A stretch of 64,000 bases of DNA from Neelides folsomi (Eukaryota; Arthropoda; Collembola; Neelipleona; Neelidae). Below the pieces are notes generated by a model. That model had not been told where the DNA came from and ran no database searches. It saw nothing but the letters and a program-made list of their open reading frames with translations. The translations under genes and the position numbers were made by a program. The stretch is from contig JAQGBZ010000059.1 of assembly GCA_034687125.1 (NCBI GenBank), positions 1-64,000 of the forward strand, in the 5' to 3' direction. Positions 10,683 to 26,168 of this stretch are shown in pieces (position 1 is the stretch's first letter; every line of letters begins with the position of its first letter).

Positions 10683-13600
10683 TCATACATAGCTTTCTTG
10701 TCTTGAGGAGAATAAAAGGAAGGAGTCCAAGAGGCGTGGGATAACCAAATCATCCGCCTTTAAACCTTTAATGATTTCATCTCCACAGATTCCAACTATT
10801 TTACGTAGAGATGCCTGGAATGAAAAAAAGTCGAATTTTATTAGCATTTGTAAGAGTTTATATTCTAATTAATATATATTTTTGCTGTTGACGCTGAAAA
10901 CGAAAACTTCTCAGAAGTTGATATAAAAATTTAATTGAGTGAGATCTTACCAAGCAAGCAATTAAAACTCCATCTGAATAATTTCGCTCTTTGTCATTTT
11001 TCGAGAGTTCCACAAGTCTTTGCAATCCACCCTTTTCTGCAATATACTGAGCCACACCTTTTTCACCACATAATCTAACAATTAAAATTCAGATGTTAAC
11101 AATATCCATATTAAAGATAACTAAAGTACTTTTGAATTAAAGAAAATAAATTGGTTCATTGATATGAATATATTATTTATGCCATTCTTTGTAGACATTT
11201 AATACCTTGAGATTGCAATGACCGATTTCTGCTGCAGCCTTTCACAAGCTGCAATTTCCGTATGAGCATCCGAAAGCGAAGGTTTTTTCTGAATGAACCA
11301 TAAAAGTACATTGACTGCTCCTGAACTCACAATTTCCTGTCGAAATTCCTCAACTCCTGACATGTTTGCCAAAATTGTGGCCACCTGTTGATTCACAAAT
11401 TCTTTCAAATTGTGCATTAATTGACAAAAGGGGTAATAAGTTGTCCGAGTCTTACGTGATCGAGAACAAATATTGAAAAGTCTTTCTTTCTCTCAACCGC
11501 CCGGATTATGAGATGAATGGCACCAAAATGACACAAAAAGGTCAAAGAAGCAATTTCTAAAAATGAGATATTTGAGATTGCTGCCACAGTGAGGAGGAAG
11601 GAATCTTCTTCTGAACAGCATAGTGGAATCATATCTAAATTTAATAAATAATAATCAACATGTTATTTACATTTAACAAATATTACAATAAACTTAATAA
11701 ACAATAAAGTAGAGTAGAGTACAGTACTTAAATACATATACCTAGGAACTTAATAATAATTTGTAAAGTACAAAAATGTTAAATTTACTAGTAAGTGAAA
11801 TCATTGTCTTTTCCAAATGAATGCTCAAATTTTCCAGATTCGTCTCTAGGTCAATCCAGGGGTCAGTGGCTTGGGTTAAAACGGCGACGGCTTCCAATTT
11901 GATAGGCATTTCGTTTTGAGGATCGTATAAAATATCCGCAATTATTTCAAATCCTCCAGCCTGAAAACAATTCAATTAAAAATTCCAAATAAAATTCCAA
12001 ATAATCCCCAATATACACAAATAATTTTAAATGCTCAAAAACCTTGTCAAAATCCTTCACCGCTCCACCGACGCACAGAAGCGTTGCCAAACATCTCAGT
12101 GCCCACATCTTTGATTGAAGATCTTTTGAGTCAATAATGGATCCAAGGATGACCCGGACAGTTCGGATTTCCGCAGCTAGTTGACAAAAATGCGACCCAC
12201 CCTCCACGAGAATCGAGGCGAAGAATTTAAGTGCAAGGATTCCATGAATTCCGCCTTTTTCAATAGTAGACAAGACAGAGGACAAATCCCGCTTCACTCT
12301 CACGTCAACAACTTGTCCAAAAGTGTTTCCGAGAGACACAATGCTCTCGACGAGATTCCCAATTATGGAACGGCAAAAAACCCGGTCTACTCCGTCCCAA
12401 TCCTGGAGAGCGAGCTCAAGACGCTCCGCAGTGATCCGAAGCTTCTGGGTGGCAGCGACAAGCCGGGATTCGACCTTTTTCAAAATTCCATAAGTTCCAG
12501 CCTCTTCCCAGATGAATCCATTCAAATGGTCGATGAGGTTAAACACAAGGGAGGGAATTTCAGGAAACGAATTCTGCTCGAGCAACCTGTGAAATCATTA
12601 AATTTTTTATTTATTCCTTAAAGATCAAATAGAAGACGATGAAACAAATCTTTGACATTGTCAAATGGGATTATACAAAATGACAAACCCAGCTTAACAT
12701 TTTTCTAATCAACGTGTAGTGACTTAAATAAATCTTAAGATAATCTCAAGTGGCATGAAAAAATTGATCCTTATTGACCTCATGATGTTAATATATAGTT
12801 ATAGTTAATGCAAGGATAGCACTAATTAATACAAGAATTCTTTACATTATCTTGTATCAACGTCAGCAAATGTAAAAAGGCACTTGTTACTTATAGCGGA
12901 TTTGCATGTAAAATCATTACGAATTCAAATCCACTACGTAATAAGTACAAGTTTGCAACGCTAATTCATACAGGAAAAAATTGTGTCAACTCGAGATTCA
13001 TCCTTATTAATAAATATTAACACTCTTAATGATAAAAAATTGTGCATTATGGAAATATATACGAGTACTTCAATGTACATAATTTTAATTATAAATGCAT
13101 AAATTCCTTCATACACATAACTACTAACTACTATAAAAACAAGTTATTTCAACTACAGATAAATACTGATACATACAATCTATCTGTAGTTATATTCTAT
13201 ATAGTAATATATTATACTATTGTTAATGTGATTAAGAATCGAATATAAATAATCTGTTTATGGGTTAATTTATAATATAATATAAAATTATTCTTCGAAA
13301 TAATATTTAAACAAAACCATTAAACCAAGTTAATTTAAACAAAATGAGGAATTAATGAAAAATATTATTATTTTGATTCATAAACTTAATTTGTTTGACA
13401 ATGAACTTCTTCGTCCAATTTGATAATTTGTTATTATCAAGATTGTTGAATAAATTTAAAAAAAAGTTTACAGTGTTTGAAGCGACCTCGAGCTTGGATA
13501 TTAAAACTCAAGGCGACTCTGAAACGCATGGATGCGTTTTACCCATAAAGAAAACAGTAGAAGATGAACAAAGATCAAAGTCAGTTAAATCCACGTGGGG

Positions 13601-14986
13601 AGTTTTATGGTTTAATGGTCAGATTAGGAAACCTTCTTTCATGTAAATCTCCATTTTTATCGCGGTCCAAGCTCATCCAAAGGAAAAGATGGAATAAATT
13701 TTACAAATGCTTAAAGTGATGTACAGTAGGTAATACCTATACTTGTACTTATATATAATTATCATCTTGATGAGTAGGAAGATATTGTTCTTAATATTAG
13801 GCAATGAAAATATTGGGACTTACTTGCAAATTTTTCCAAATTGGTCCGAAATGAGATTGGCCATTCTTTCCGCGTTTCGTATGGAGAGCATGGGAGATGC
13901 GAAAAGGGATTGGGCAGCGCGGGGTTGTTGCAAATTCACATTCTTCACTTGGAGCACAGTGAGACATTCGTCTTCGGTTTGAGTTTTAAGCTCATGGAGC
14001 CACAGCCGCGTCGCATCATTGTCGAAGTGGGACTTGACCACCATGTGAGCAGTGGAGTTGTCGGGGTCAGGGACGCGCTTGAAGCCCTTTGGCAGCGTTT
14101 GCCATTTCGGACTGCTTTTATTCACCAATTTGGCTCGACTAGATTTATACTCATTTACAGTCTCGTTGAGACCATTGGTTCGTTTGGACTCGACCGAAGG
14201 GGAGTTGGACGGTTCGATTTTACTTTGACTATTTCCCCAAGAGCCCCATAAGGACTTTTTCTGCTTCTCCGAACCATGGCTGCTGCTGTTGTTGTTGGAG
14301 TCAAAGGCCTTTACGTTTTTATTCAGGCTCTCAAAGTTGTTAATTTTCGCAACGGGGGTTTGGGTTGACATGACAGGGGTTGAACAACAGGCCGGAACGC
14401 CCAAGTCACCATAACTCTGGTCGGCATTTGGCATCGGCGTGAATCGGTTCGAGTTGGCCAAAATGATCTCGTTGAAGCTCCCATCGTAGTCCTGAGCCCC
14501 TGAAGAGTTGAATGCCATCCGGAGGGACATGGGAGTTCCATAGTCCCGACGGATCTCGTACGGCGCTTGGTAAATCTCGTTCAGCACCGGCCCCGACTGT
14601 TCCAGGATGGTGGGGAACAAAACTCGGCTATTTCCACTCTGGTGATGGAAGGAAAGCGAAACTGGCGGCGAGCGTTGGTTTTTCTTTTCCCCCGAATCAG
14701 AGAAACCCGAGTCCTGGGACTTGTGACTTCCTGTGGAGCTCCCCGTTGAATTCCGACTCCCGTCGATCCTCAAAGTGTCTCCACGGGGTGAGAAGTGAAG
14801 AGTGGACGCTCGCTGGGCTTCAATGCTCAAGTTCTCCAACAAGGAAAGCTGAGCTCGGTGAGTCGCTTCTTGCCCTCGAAACTCCCATGAAGTCGGACTG
14901 GAGAAGTCGGACTGGAAGTATACGCGACTCCTCGAACGTTGAAACCCCTCAGCCCCTTCGTACTCCATTCCACTTTCAGAAGCCAT
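10683..14986 (-). CDS. insc: Protein inscuteable homolog
   Basis: Adaptor of asymmetric cell division that links the Par polarity complex to LGN/Pins and orients the mitotic spindle (known for the family). Coding exons, 5' to 3': 13824-14986, 12043-12586, 11789-11960, 11456-11634, 11206-11384, 10951-11074, 10683-10814. The phases join exactly into 830 codons, close to fly Insc. Exon 1 encodes a long polar N-terminus with a Ser-rich stretch ending DSGFSDSGEKK, then the LGN-binding helix (ATRLWLHELKTQTEDECLTVL) around residues 340-360. The later exons encode helical repeats of the Insc armadillo-like domain (VATILANMSGVEEFRQEI; ERNYSDGVLIACL). The protein ends ..RQESYV, a PDZ-ligand-like terminus. 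The ATG at 14986 directly follows a good acceptor (ccctctttccag), so an untranslated exon probably lies upstream. An in-frame ATG 14 codons further up (15028) would lie in that intron. Confidence 0.93.
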
Positions 14987-15524
14987 CTGGAAAGAGGGAA
15001 ATTCAATTAACCTCTTTTTCTCCTTCACTTTCTATAAACTATTGTCATATCCACTTCATATCACCATACTTTGTTCTTCAATTAATAAAAACAAATTTAA
15101 ATTACTTGAGATAAAACCTCATTTGGGTGAGATAGCCTTCATAAATTGGAAATACACGTTTTCCCACAATTTATGAAAATAGTAAAAAGAATGTCAACAT
15201 TTGAAACTCGTATTTCCTTATACGACAAAGACGCGTAGAAGAAGTTTAAAAGGATTCAAAAGATTCAACTCCGTCAAGTCATATTACTCCATAGGAATTC
15301 ATGAAGAGCTTTCCGGGTAGTAATTTAAAGGGCTCAACATACTCATACACAAGAATGTCCAACATGTGTTGAAATACATATAAGTCATATAACATATAAA
15401 GACTACATATATTAAAGATCCTTTATACATAAAAACCCAAGGTACACAATGGCATACCTATAATTCCTTACAAGTATATTCCCCATGTATTAATATCCTC
15501 CATGTATCTCATAAAGTTGTTTTT

Positions 15525-15910
15525 TTACTTGGAGGGGAGATATACCTTTAGATCCACAGCACATGAAAATAGTGAGAAGTAAAATGTATAATGAAAGTAA
15601 AATCTATATGAAATATAATGGGAGGGGATGAGGGAAGGGGATATGTAGGAAGTATATGGTTTAAAGGGCACGGCTCGTGCCAACGGTCGTTTCCAAAGGG
15701 TCGGTTTAAAATTCCCATGAAGGGTCTTCCCTGGTGAGAACGGAGATCTCGTCCGGATCTCAATGCCTTGGGAATCCTCCGGAGGAACCCATTGAGGATG
15801 AATGAAAGAACCCCGCATTCCTTGTCCCATTCAAAGACCCTCAAGATCCTCCCTGGTCCTAACGGCCCTTCGCATTCTTCATTTTCCCCAAACTCCTCAA
15901 TTAGCTTCAT
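15525..15910 (-). other. Open frame upstream of inscuteable, status uncertain
   Basis: Two overlapping minus-strand frames stay open in a GC-richer patch about 0.5 kb upstream of the inscuteable CDS. The longer runs from an ATG at 15910 (MKLIEEFGENEECEG..) for 120 codons. An acceptor-like tract ending tttttcccag lies just upstream of the ATG, and a possible donor (ctaaag|gtatat) lies near 15545. It matches no family I know. It could be a 5' UTR exon of inscuteable, a separate small gene, or non-coding. Confidence 0.2.
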
Positions 15911-17621
15911 GAGAACTGGGAAAAAAGGATTTCTCTTCTCCGGATTCTCTCACGCTTTTGGCTAATTCATGAATCCCCCTATTAATTCATAACCATCTTC
16001 TTCAATACAAATTCAACTCTACCTTAAATTAAATAATACCGTGCATATCTAACATAAAAACCCACACGCATGTATATAATTAAAATACAATGTTAAATAT
16101 GTATGGCACATAATACCTTACTATTTAATAATAACTATTATTATTATAACTATTATTTGAATTTTTAATCTCCATGTTAAGATTTTAATTTTCTCATCCT
16201 GATTTTATAATCTAAACTATTGTATTCTTTGTATTAATACACTGATACAAAATATTTAACCAAAATTTGGCTTAATTATTTATGTTCTTTAATTATTATT
16301 TATATCTAAATATCTACAAGTAGTGTTTAAATTACATAAGAATAGTTTAAGACGTAAATATGTTATATTTATAAATGGGAGCTCAAATTGCATAATTGAG
16401 TGTGAGAGGGGGTCAGTGCACCAGAGACACTTTTATTTTTTTATTCGGACGCCTCTTCAAGTGTTTCAAGTAAATGGAGTGGGCGAAAGAACAAATGCGA
16501 CAAAGAAGATATTTATCAAACGACTTTTAAGTCTTGAAAACTTGACCAGACATTCCATTTCCATTACATTACATAAATATGCTTACATATAATAAATATG
16601 TATATACAAAGTGTTGGAAAGGATCTCCAGCTTCTCCTTCCAGTGCGGGATTCAGTGAAAGGGAGGAAAGTCGTTTTTAATATCAATTTCCCACTCAATT
16701 AATTAACCATGCCCCATGACTCCATTTCCACTTGCAAAAGCCAGTAATTCGAGATTCAACATCTTTCACAAATCCCATTTCTCGACAGGAAATGAAGATT
16801 CACTTCCCATCAATTCATCTGACAAGGATAATTAACTTAAAATATGTGACAGAACTGACATTAAGACAAAGGAGGTTTCAAGGCATTCTTCCCTGTATTC
16901 AAATTTCAATTTGAATCATTGTAAGTGCAAGCAGGAGATTCTCCCCTCATAGTCAGTCAGATGAACATCCATTTCTATGCTCAACGTTATTTTAATTGTC
17001 ATTAGAATTTATTGGATCGCCTGAAACTGACCATGAGTTTCCTTAATTTCCAATTGCATTGAAGTGAAATTAATAATGGCCAATTACATAATGTTATTTT
17101 CTTTTAGAAACCATTTTAATCACTTAAATAATATTAAAGTTTGGGAAAGCTTACAATACAATAGGTAGCTAAGTATTATATGCTACATTGTGTAATTGTT
17201 TCAAAGAGATAGAAATCGCAATTTTTCCTCTTTATGAATTTAAATCTCCAAATTTCAAGTGTTGTTCTCTGTTAAACTCAAGACATGGAGAACCCAAAGA
17301 GCCTGCAGAAGCAACTCTGACACTTTTCCAAACTTCATGAAACTCGTGATTAAAATTAATTGAAAGAGAAGGAATCCATTTTCAATTTCCAACAAGTTTA
17401 AGATAATTATGTATGTATGAATAGACAGCACTTTATGTATGTTAAGAAAATCTGCGTTGGTTGTAATATTATGTACTACAATATTTATTTAATATAGTTT
17501 TTGTTTCTTATTTTTATGAGTCTTCTTGATTCTAGTACAATGACTCGTAATTGTAACTCACTCATCGATATGAGTTAGTCTTGTGAAAGTAACATAAAAA
17601 ATTTCATTCATGCTTGTGAAT

Positions 17622-17930
17622 CCCTTAGGAAGTAAAAAGGAAGTCAAAAGGAAGCTTCGTCTCAATCATCTTCATCCCCAATTCTCCCACAAACATTCCT
17701 TCAGCCAGGATAATAAATGCTACAACAGGAATTGTACAACCCTTGATTTTGAAAAAAACTTCTCCGTCCACGTACACTTGAAATTGAATGAGGGGAGTTC
17801 CATTTTGGTAATGCGATCGGGCGATTGCAAATGAATTCCTATTCATCTCCACACCCATTGCTTCACTTTCACATGAATCCTCGTCCCCATCATTTACTCC
17901 ATATGAAGAAGAGCAGTCTCAGGAATTTAT
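17622..17930 (-). other. Candidate orphan exon (minus strand)
   Basis: A minus-strand frame stays open for about 100 codons, preceded by a stop at its 5' end, where an AG acceptor could lie. It reads from an acidic start (NDGDEDSCESEAMG) through IQFQVYVDGEVFFKIKG to a hydrophobic run (PVVAFIILAEGMF). The composition is more protein-like than its surroundings, but no family is recognised and no flanking exons could be joined. Confidence 0.2.
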
Positions 17931-20591
17931 GTCAAAGTCGAATAAGAACATGATTCACATTTATAACCCTATCCACTTACATTCGCATAATCATAAACTT
18001 TTTTAAAAACTTTTTTACACCAACATGTCTATTACTCATTTATACATGAATAAAATTAAAAGCTTGTGGAAATAGTTTTGAAGGATTTAACAATTTTGGA
18101 ATTTTTAAACATGAGTGTTTAAAAGTGAAAAAATAATATATTCCATATTGAGTCAAAATAAATGCATATATGCTAATTTGAGTCTTTAATTAGATGGAAA
18201 TCTCCTTTTAATGTAAATGAACACTCGTGACAAAAATTTGGAGGGGATGGAGGAATGATAGAAGTAAGGAATAAATAAACGTTCTCATGATTATAGAGGA
18301 TTGAGTGAAAATTAGTTAAGGAGAAGAAGTAAAGGAAAATTCTCCTTGGAATACCAAGACCAACAACACGGGAATCTCTTTGACTATGAAACAATCGACG
18401 TGTTTCCCTCATCCGCCAAGTCCCGAAGAGATCTAAAAAACTCTTGTTGCATTTGCCATCACGGGGGGCCTCCATGGGATTACAAGAATTACAACTTTGC
18501 GAGATTCTTGGACTCTCTCAAATCACTTCATGTTGAGTGAAACTGACTCCTATGCCCAAGATCTCACGACTCTCAAATTCAATAAGAATTATAAAAAATA
18601 CAAAATGTCTATACATCCATGAACAAGGCAAAATATTTGTATATTCAACATCTTGTCATAAATAAATTTTTAATATCAAAAATCTGCCTATAATATATAT
18701 TACCTATACAGATATCGTTACAGCCATAATTATCAGTATTTATAAGTATACCGAAAGTATCTGTACTTAATTAATTATGTAGTTTACATATGAGTATTGT
18801 TAGATATTTACCTTTTTTACTCACTGTCTTTTTCAAATTGTACGAGTATTTGTATCTGTACAATTTGCTCATGATGCGGAATAAGGATCGGCCTCTTGAT
18901 CGGGCATTAATTATTCACACGTTTAAAATGAAATCAGGAATATTTATTTATTTCCCAAATGTTCCTCTGATGAAAGGCCGAGTTTGAATTGGATGGGAAG
19001 AGGAGATTCACTCCAGGAGTTCACGGTTTAACTTCCTCCCACTAAATAACAATAACCTCAGAGATGAATGGGGATTTGGAGGAGATTTTGACTCATTGAA
19101 AAACAATTTTTGTGAACTTAAACTCTTCATTCTTTATTTTTTAACTGTCTGATCATAGTTATCTTACAAGGCTATTAGTAACAAAGACACATAAAAACAA
19201 TTAATGGCACTTATATTACGATTGTATACTGATATATAAAATATTATTTATGTACCTACTGGCATACAGTTAGCAGTTCAAATATGTTTAGTGCTTACAC
19301 ATCAACAGCTATTACGAATTGGGCAACTGTTAGTCATCATTCTGATCATATTCCAGTACAAATAAATTATCATTTGAATTTGAATTTGAACCATATGAAT
19401 CTACTTTTATATATTTCATATATGGATTGATTTTGTCCAAAAGTCATAAAATTCTATATATGACCATAAAATTAGAGTGGTAAATATCAAATTTTGTAAT
19501 GAGAATCCTTATGAAGTTTCTTTGGCGGCTTTTCTAATTTATAGACAATAAATACCATTCCTTTAGAAACATGGGTGAATTTGAGCATTTGCATTTGGTT
19601 GATGAATGATCTTCGACCTCAATTTTATTGTTTATCAAGCATCCATTGGAAATGTTGATTATTTGAAATCCAATACAATGGCAACCTCCTAACTGACAAA
19701 GAGAGTTGGTGTTTAATTTAAACAAACAACGCAGCCTTGCATGGCATAATTATATAAACATTCTTAAATTTGCATATATTTAGATTCAACACGTTTATCC
19801 TTTTCGTTGCAAGCTTTTGTTTGAATTCCCTTGTCACTCAAATTCTAACGATTACAAGACATTTCTCTCAATGATTCATAAATGCATATGAGAGAATGTT
19901 GGTTTTGATGTTGTGTAGAAAGAGCTTCATTTCAATGAAGTGTTTAGGAATTGAGAAGAATGTTTGCTATTAAATAGATTTATTTACATTATATAGAGGA
20001 GCCATCGGCACTTGTAACACATTCAATTGGCCAATTAATTTTCACAATAATTCGTTCACTTTAATTTGTAGATTAATTAAAGTACACATTTTTAATAATG
20101 TCATATGTGAATCATCTTTGTTAGTGAAAGCGGAAATCCATTCCAAATGCCTTTAATTTTCCCATTTAATAGTCAAAACGTGAAACATTCAAAACTTATA
20201 CAAGGACCATAAATCCACCCAGAAAAGTTTGTAATTATATAATATACTTTTTTAACAGAGTTAGAATAACTTATACAAAATAATTCGTGATGTACGTATA
20301 GCTATAATACACATTCAAGTACATGTCTCAAAAATATGCTGGGTTCAAGATCGAGCACTTTGTTCTGCAGCAGACAAAGAGAATGAATAAAGGCCGTTTG
20401 CACAACATACCTTCTTTCATACATTGGTCAATGTAATTACATAGTAGATATAGTGAAATCGGTAGGAAACCAATTCCAAGTTTGGATAAAACCAAATTAA
20501 ATTAAATCCGATGGATTGCGTGAAATACTCAGTTAACGTTTAAAAGGCCGAGGTTTAAAAGGACGAAGTTAAAGGGCGTAAGTTAGAAGGA

Positions 20592-20900
20592 TATAAGTTT
20601 ACCTTTGAGAGTGAACGTCGGTTTGAAGTTCATGACAAGGGCAGCGGAGGGACGGGTGTTGATGGGCGCGAGTGTGAACCCAAACTGACACCTGGATCCC
20701 GAGGCTCCTTCGTCTGTTCTGAGTGGAGATGGAAATGGGGAGGAAGGGACTCACGACGACTCGTGCCTCTCCTGCTACTAGTTACTGAAAGGGAGAGTTG
20801 ATCTAGGAGTTAAAGGGAATCCAGAGGTACTTCCGCAGGAGCCTTCGATCCCCCGTTATGTAATGAGACAACCTCCACCGCAGAAACCCATCTGCACAAC
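20592..20900 (-). promoter_or_regulatory. GC-richer patch, possible minus-strand first exon
   Basis: A GC-rich, CpG-containing island. On the minus strand an ATG (MNFKPTFTLK) is followed after ten codons by a consensus-like donor (caaag|gtaaac, around 20592-20596), as expected of a first coding exon with its 5' UTR. No downstream partner exon could be identified. If spliced to the inscuteable acceptor at 14986 this frame would stop at once, so it is not a simple N-terminal extension of that gene. Confidence 0.2.
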
Positions 20901-22552
20901 CCTCTTCCTCAACATCCATATAAATAGATCTTCCATTAAACTAGATCTCGTTCTTTGCTCAATAAATAATAAATCGATATTAATTTAGTAAAATAATATT
21001 TGACAGCTTAATTTAAAAGAGCATGTACAAATTATTACCTTTGAGATCTATTGCATCTGTTATTAAATTTCCTGGTGGAATTTCGCCGTAAAATAGTTTA
21101 TATTATTAACTGATGTTTCAATTAACTCTAGATCATACTCTGTAATAGCAAAATTAAATCATTATTAATTTGCAAATGTGATTAAAATTATGTAGTTAAA
21201 AGGCAATATGTATTGAGTACATACCAAGTATTATATTACAAAGGCAAATTACATTTGCAAAGTATGTACCATATACACAGCTCATTTATAAATACGCTTA
21301 ATACAGCATAATACTCATTTTCGTTCATCTTATTGGACTTTAATGTACGATATGCAAGTATTTGTGTACCTAGCTTCTAGGTAAATATAGAGAATATAAT
21401 ATATGGTATATTCAGTAAGGTAAACTTTCAGCATTTTGAACCCCCTTAATACAAATAATATTGTACAGAACACTGTGAGTTTGTCAACAAATAACTCCAA
21501 ACCTTTAATAATAAATACCGAGCTCTATAGTGCACATCTTCCTTTTTGAACCACAAAAAAGGAAACAGATGTGGACTGAGTGGAATTTCTTTTCAACTCG
21601 ATATACCTACATATATTTACCTAGATAAATATATTTTTTGAGAAAGGTATCTACATTTATCAATTGACTATATGTACTAATACATCCTACAGCTATATTA
21701 ATATGTAATACGTACTTTTATGTAAATAAAGAATGAGTGGAAACCTGTCCACATTTGAATAAATTGCGAACATTGCAAATACAAATACTTACAATTAGTG
21801 GATAAGAATGGTAACTACTTACCATTAGTTATTAATAATTATACATATATTAATACAGGAATATCTTTTGGGTTACTTAATTTTTAGCTGACTTGTATAT
21901 CCCCCGCATGCAAGCCGCCCTCGCATACAACCTGCCCTCTCCTATAACCCACAGGATTATCAAAAATAAATGGAATGTAGAGTAAAAGCCGTCCTCGCCA
22001 TTAAGAATTATTTTAATTTCCATTTAAGATTTTAGTATAAACGATTAGATAAGACTTCTTCAGAAATAAAAATGATTCATTTCAAAGCATCATTGCTTTC
22101 ATTTCACTTCATTAATAAATATTTATGAATTACCTTTTGTAAATGATTATTAATTAATTGCAATTTAAAAAGGAACCTCTTTAGCGGTTTAATGATGAAA
22201 AACGAATTAACCTCTTTAAAATCTGCCCATTTTAGATAAGAAGGAATCGACAATGACAAGATCGGGGACGTAAACGAGCGTTGGTATGAATAATGTGTTA
22301 CAAACATAGAACAAAGTGAAAACGTTCCGGTTGCATGTTGGTTGATGAAAATTCCCCAAGGAATCCTCGCCATCTGTGAATGGGGATAAGAAGTAGGGAT
22401 GATTGGAAGAGAAAGAGCCACGTAAGACAGACAGCATCTGTACCAAATATTTTAATCTTCTTTAAAAGTGAAATTGGGAGAAAATCGTCAATTTAGGTTA
22501 ATCTGGTCAAGAGGTCGTTTTGTATATTTTAGTAATTAGATCCCACGCCACC

Positions 22553-25412
<2,860 letters not shown>

Positions 25413-26168
25413 AACCCTCAACATTCACAGACACACACTGTAGCAGAGGAAAATACCTAATTAACTCTAAACGAACTTACTTGCATATATTTGTACATAA
25501 TACATATGTGCAATATATATATTATATCAAACTTCATTTTCTGTCTTACACTACCATTGAGGTCAAAATTTTAATTTCACTTTCACAATTTGTTATTAAT
25601 CAAATTTTAAACAACCGGGCGTGGTTTATTATAATTCGAATTTTGCCATAATTGACCTGCCTTTAAATTAATAAATTGAACTTTAAAAACATTTGTGATG
25701 GAGTTTTTTTCTTATATAATATAAATAATATATATACATTAGATGTACTACACGTGAATATAATATTTTAGCATATTGTTGTAATTTATTTTAAGGAGAA
25801 TATTTAAACAAGTATATATTACAAAGTTTTAGTGATTTATAAATGATAGCGGAATCTTTTTAGCGTATTTTAAAAGGTGCTGAAGCCTCATAATGTCAAT
25901 GTGTACAACAATAAAACGTTTTAATGAGAAAATAAAATCATTTGTGCATCGCTCTTGTAATTTGTAAAGATTTTTTATTTAATGCTCAAGGATTTTGAAG
26001 AATTTCTTATATCAACATTTTGTTCTTAGATGTAGAGATTAAACAACATTTAACAATGTAAAAAAGAGGGAAAAGATACCGAAATTATGTAATACACAAG
26101 AGAATAATATTGTTATAAGAAACGCAGAATAAATTTTGAGAAATGTGAGGAATTGGACGAAGAATTAT
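25413..26168. other. Convergent 3' flank of ArfGAP and CCT2
   Basis: The two genes end tail to tail, 756 bp apart. Plus-strand poly(A) signals occur at 25670 and again near 25910-25935. The minus-strand signal (TTTATT on the plus strand) lies near 25975. If the distal plus-strand sites are used, the 3' UTRs nearly meet or overlap. No other gene is seen. Confidence 0.55.

Larger units (their letters stand above)
14987..22552. other. Long intergenic region, no gene named
   Basis: 7.5 kb without a recognisable gene. It should hold the promoter and 5' UTR exon(s) of inscuteable. Weak coding-like patches on the minus strand are listed separately (15525-15910, 17622-17930, 20592-20640). The rest is AT-rich with scattered higher-GC patches (for example 16390-16930, 18200-18540, 20580-20900). 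Confidence 0.45.

Noticed and set aside
12181-12621. 146-codon plus-strand frame
   Set aside because: Exact antisense of inscuteable exon 2, whose minus-strand product is clearly recognisable.
13841-15114. Plus-strand frames of 136 and 200 codons
   Set aside because: Antisense shadows of inscuteable exon 1.
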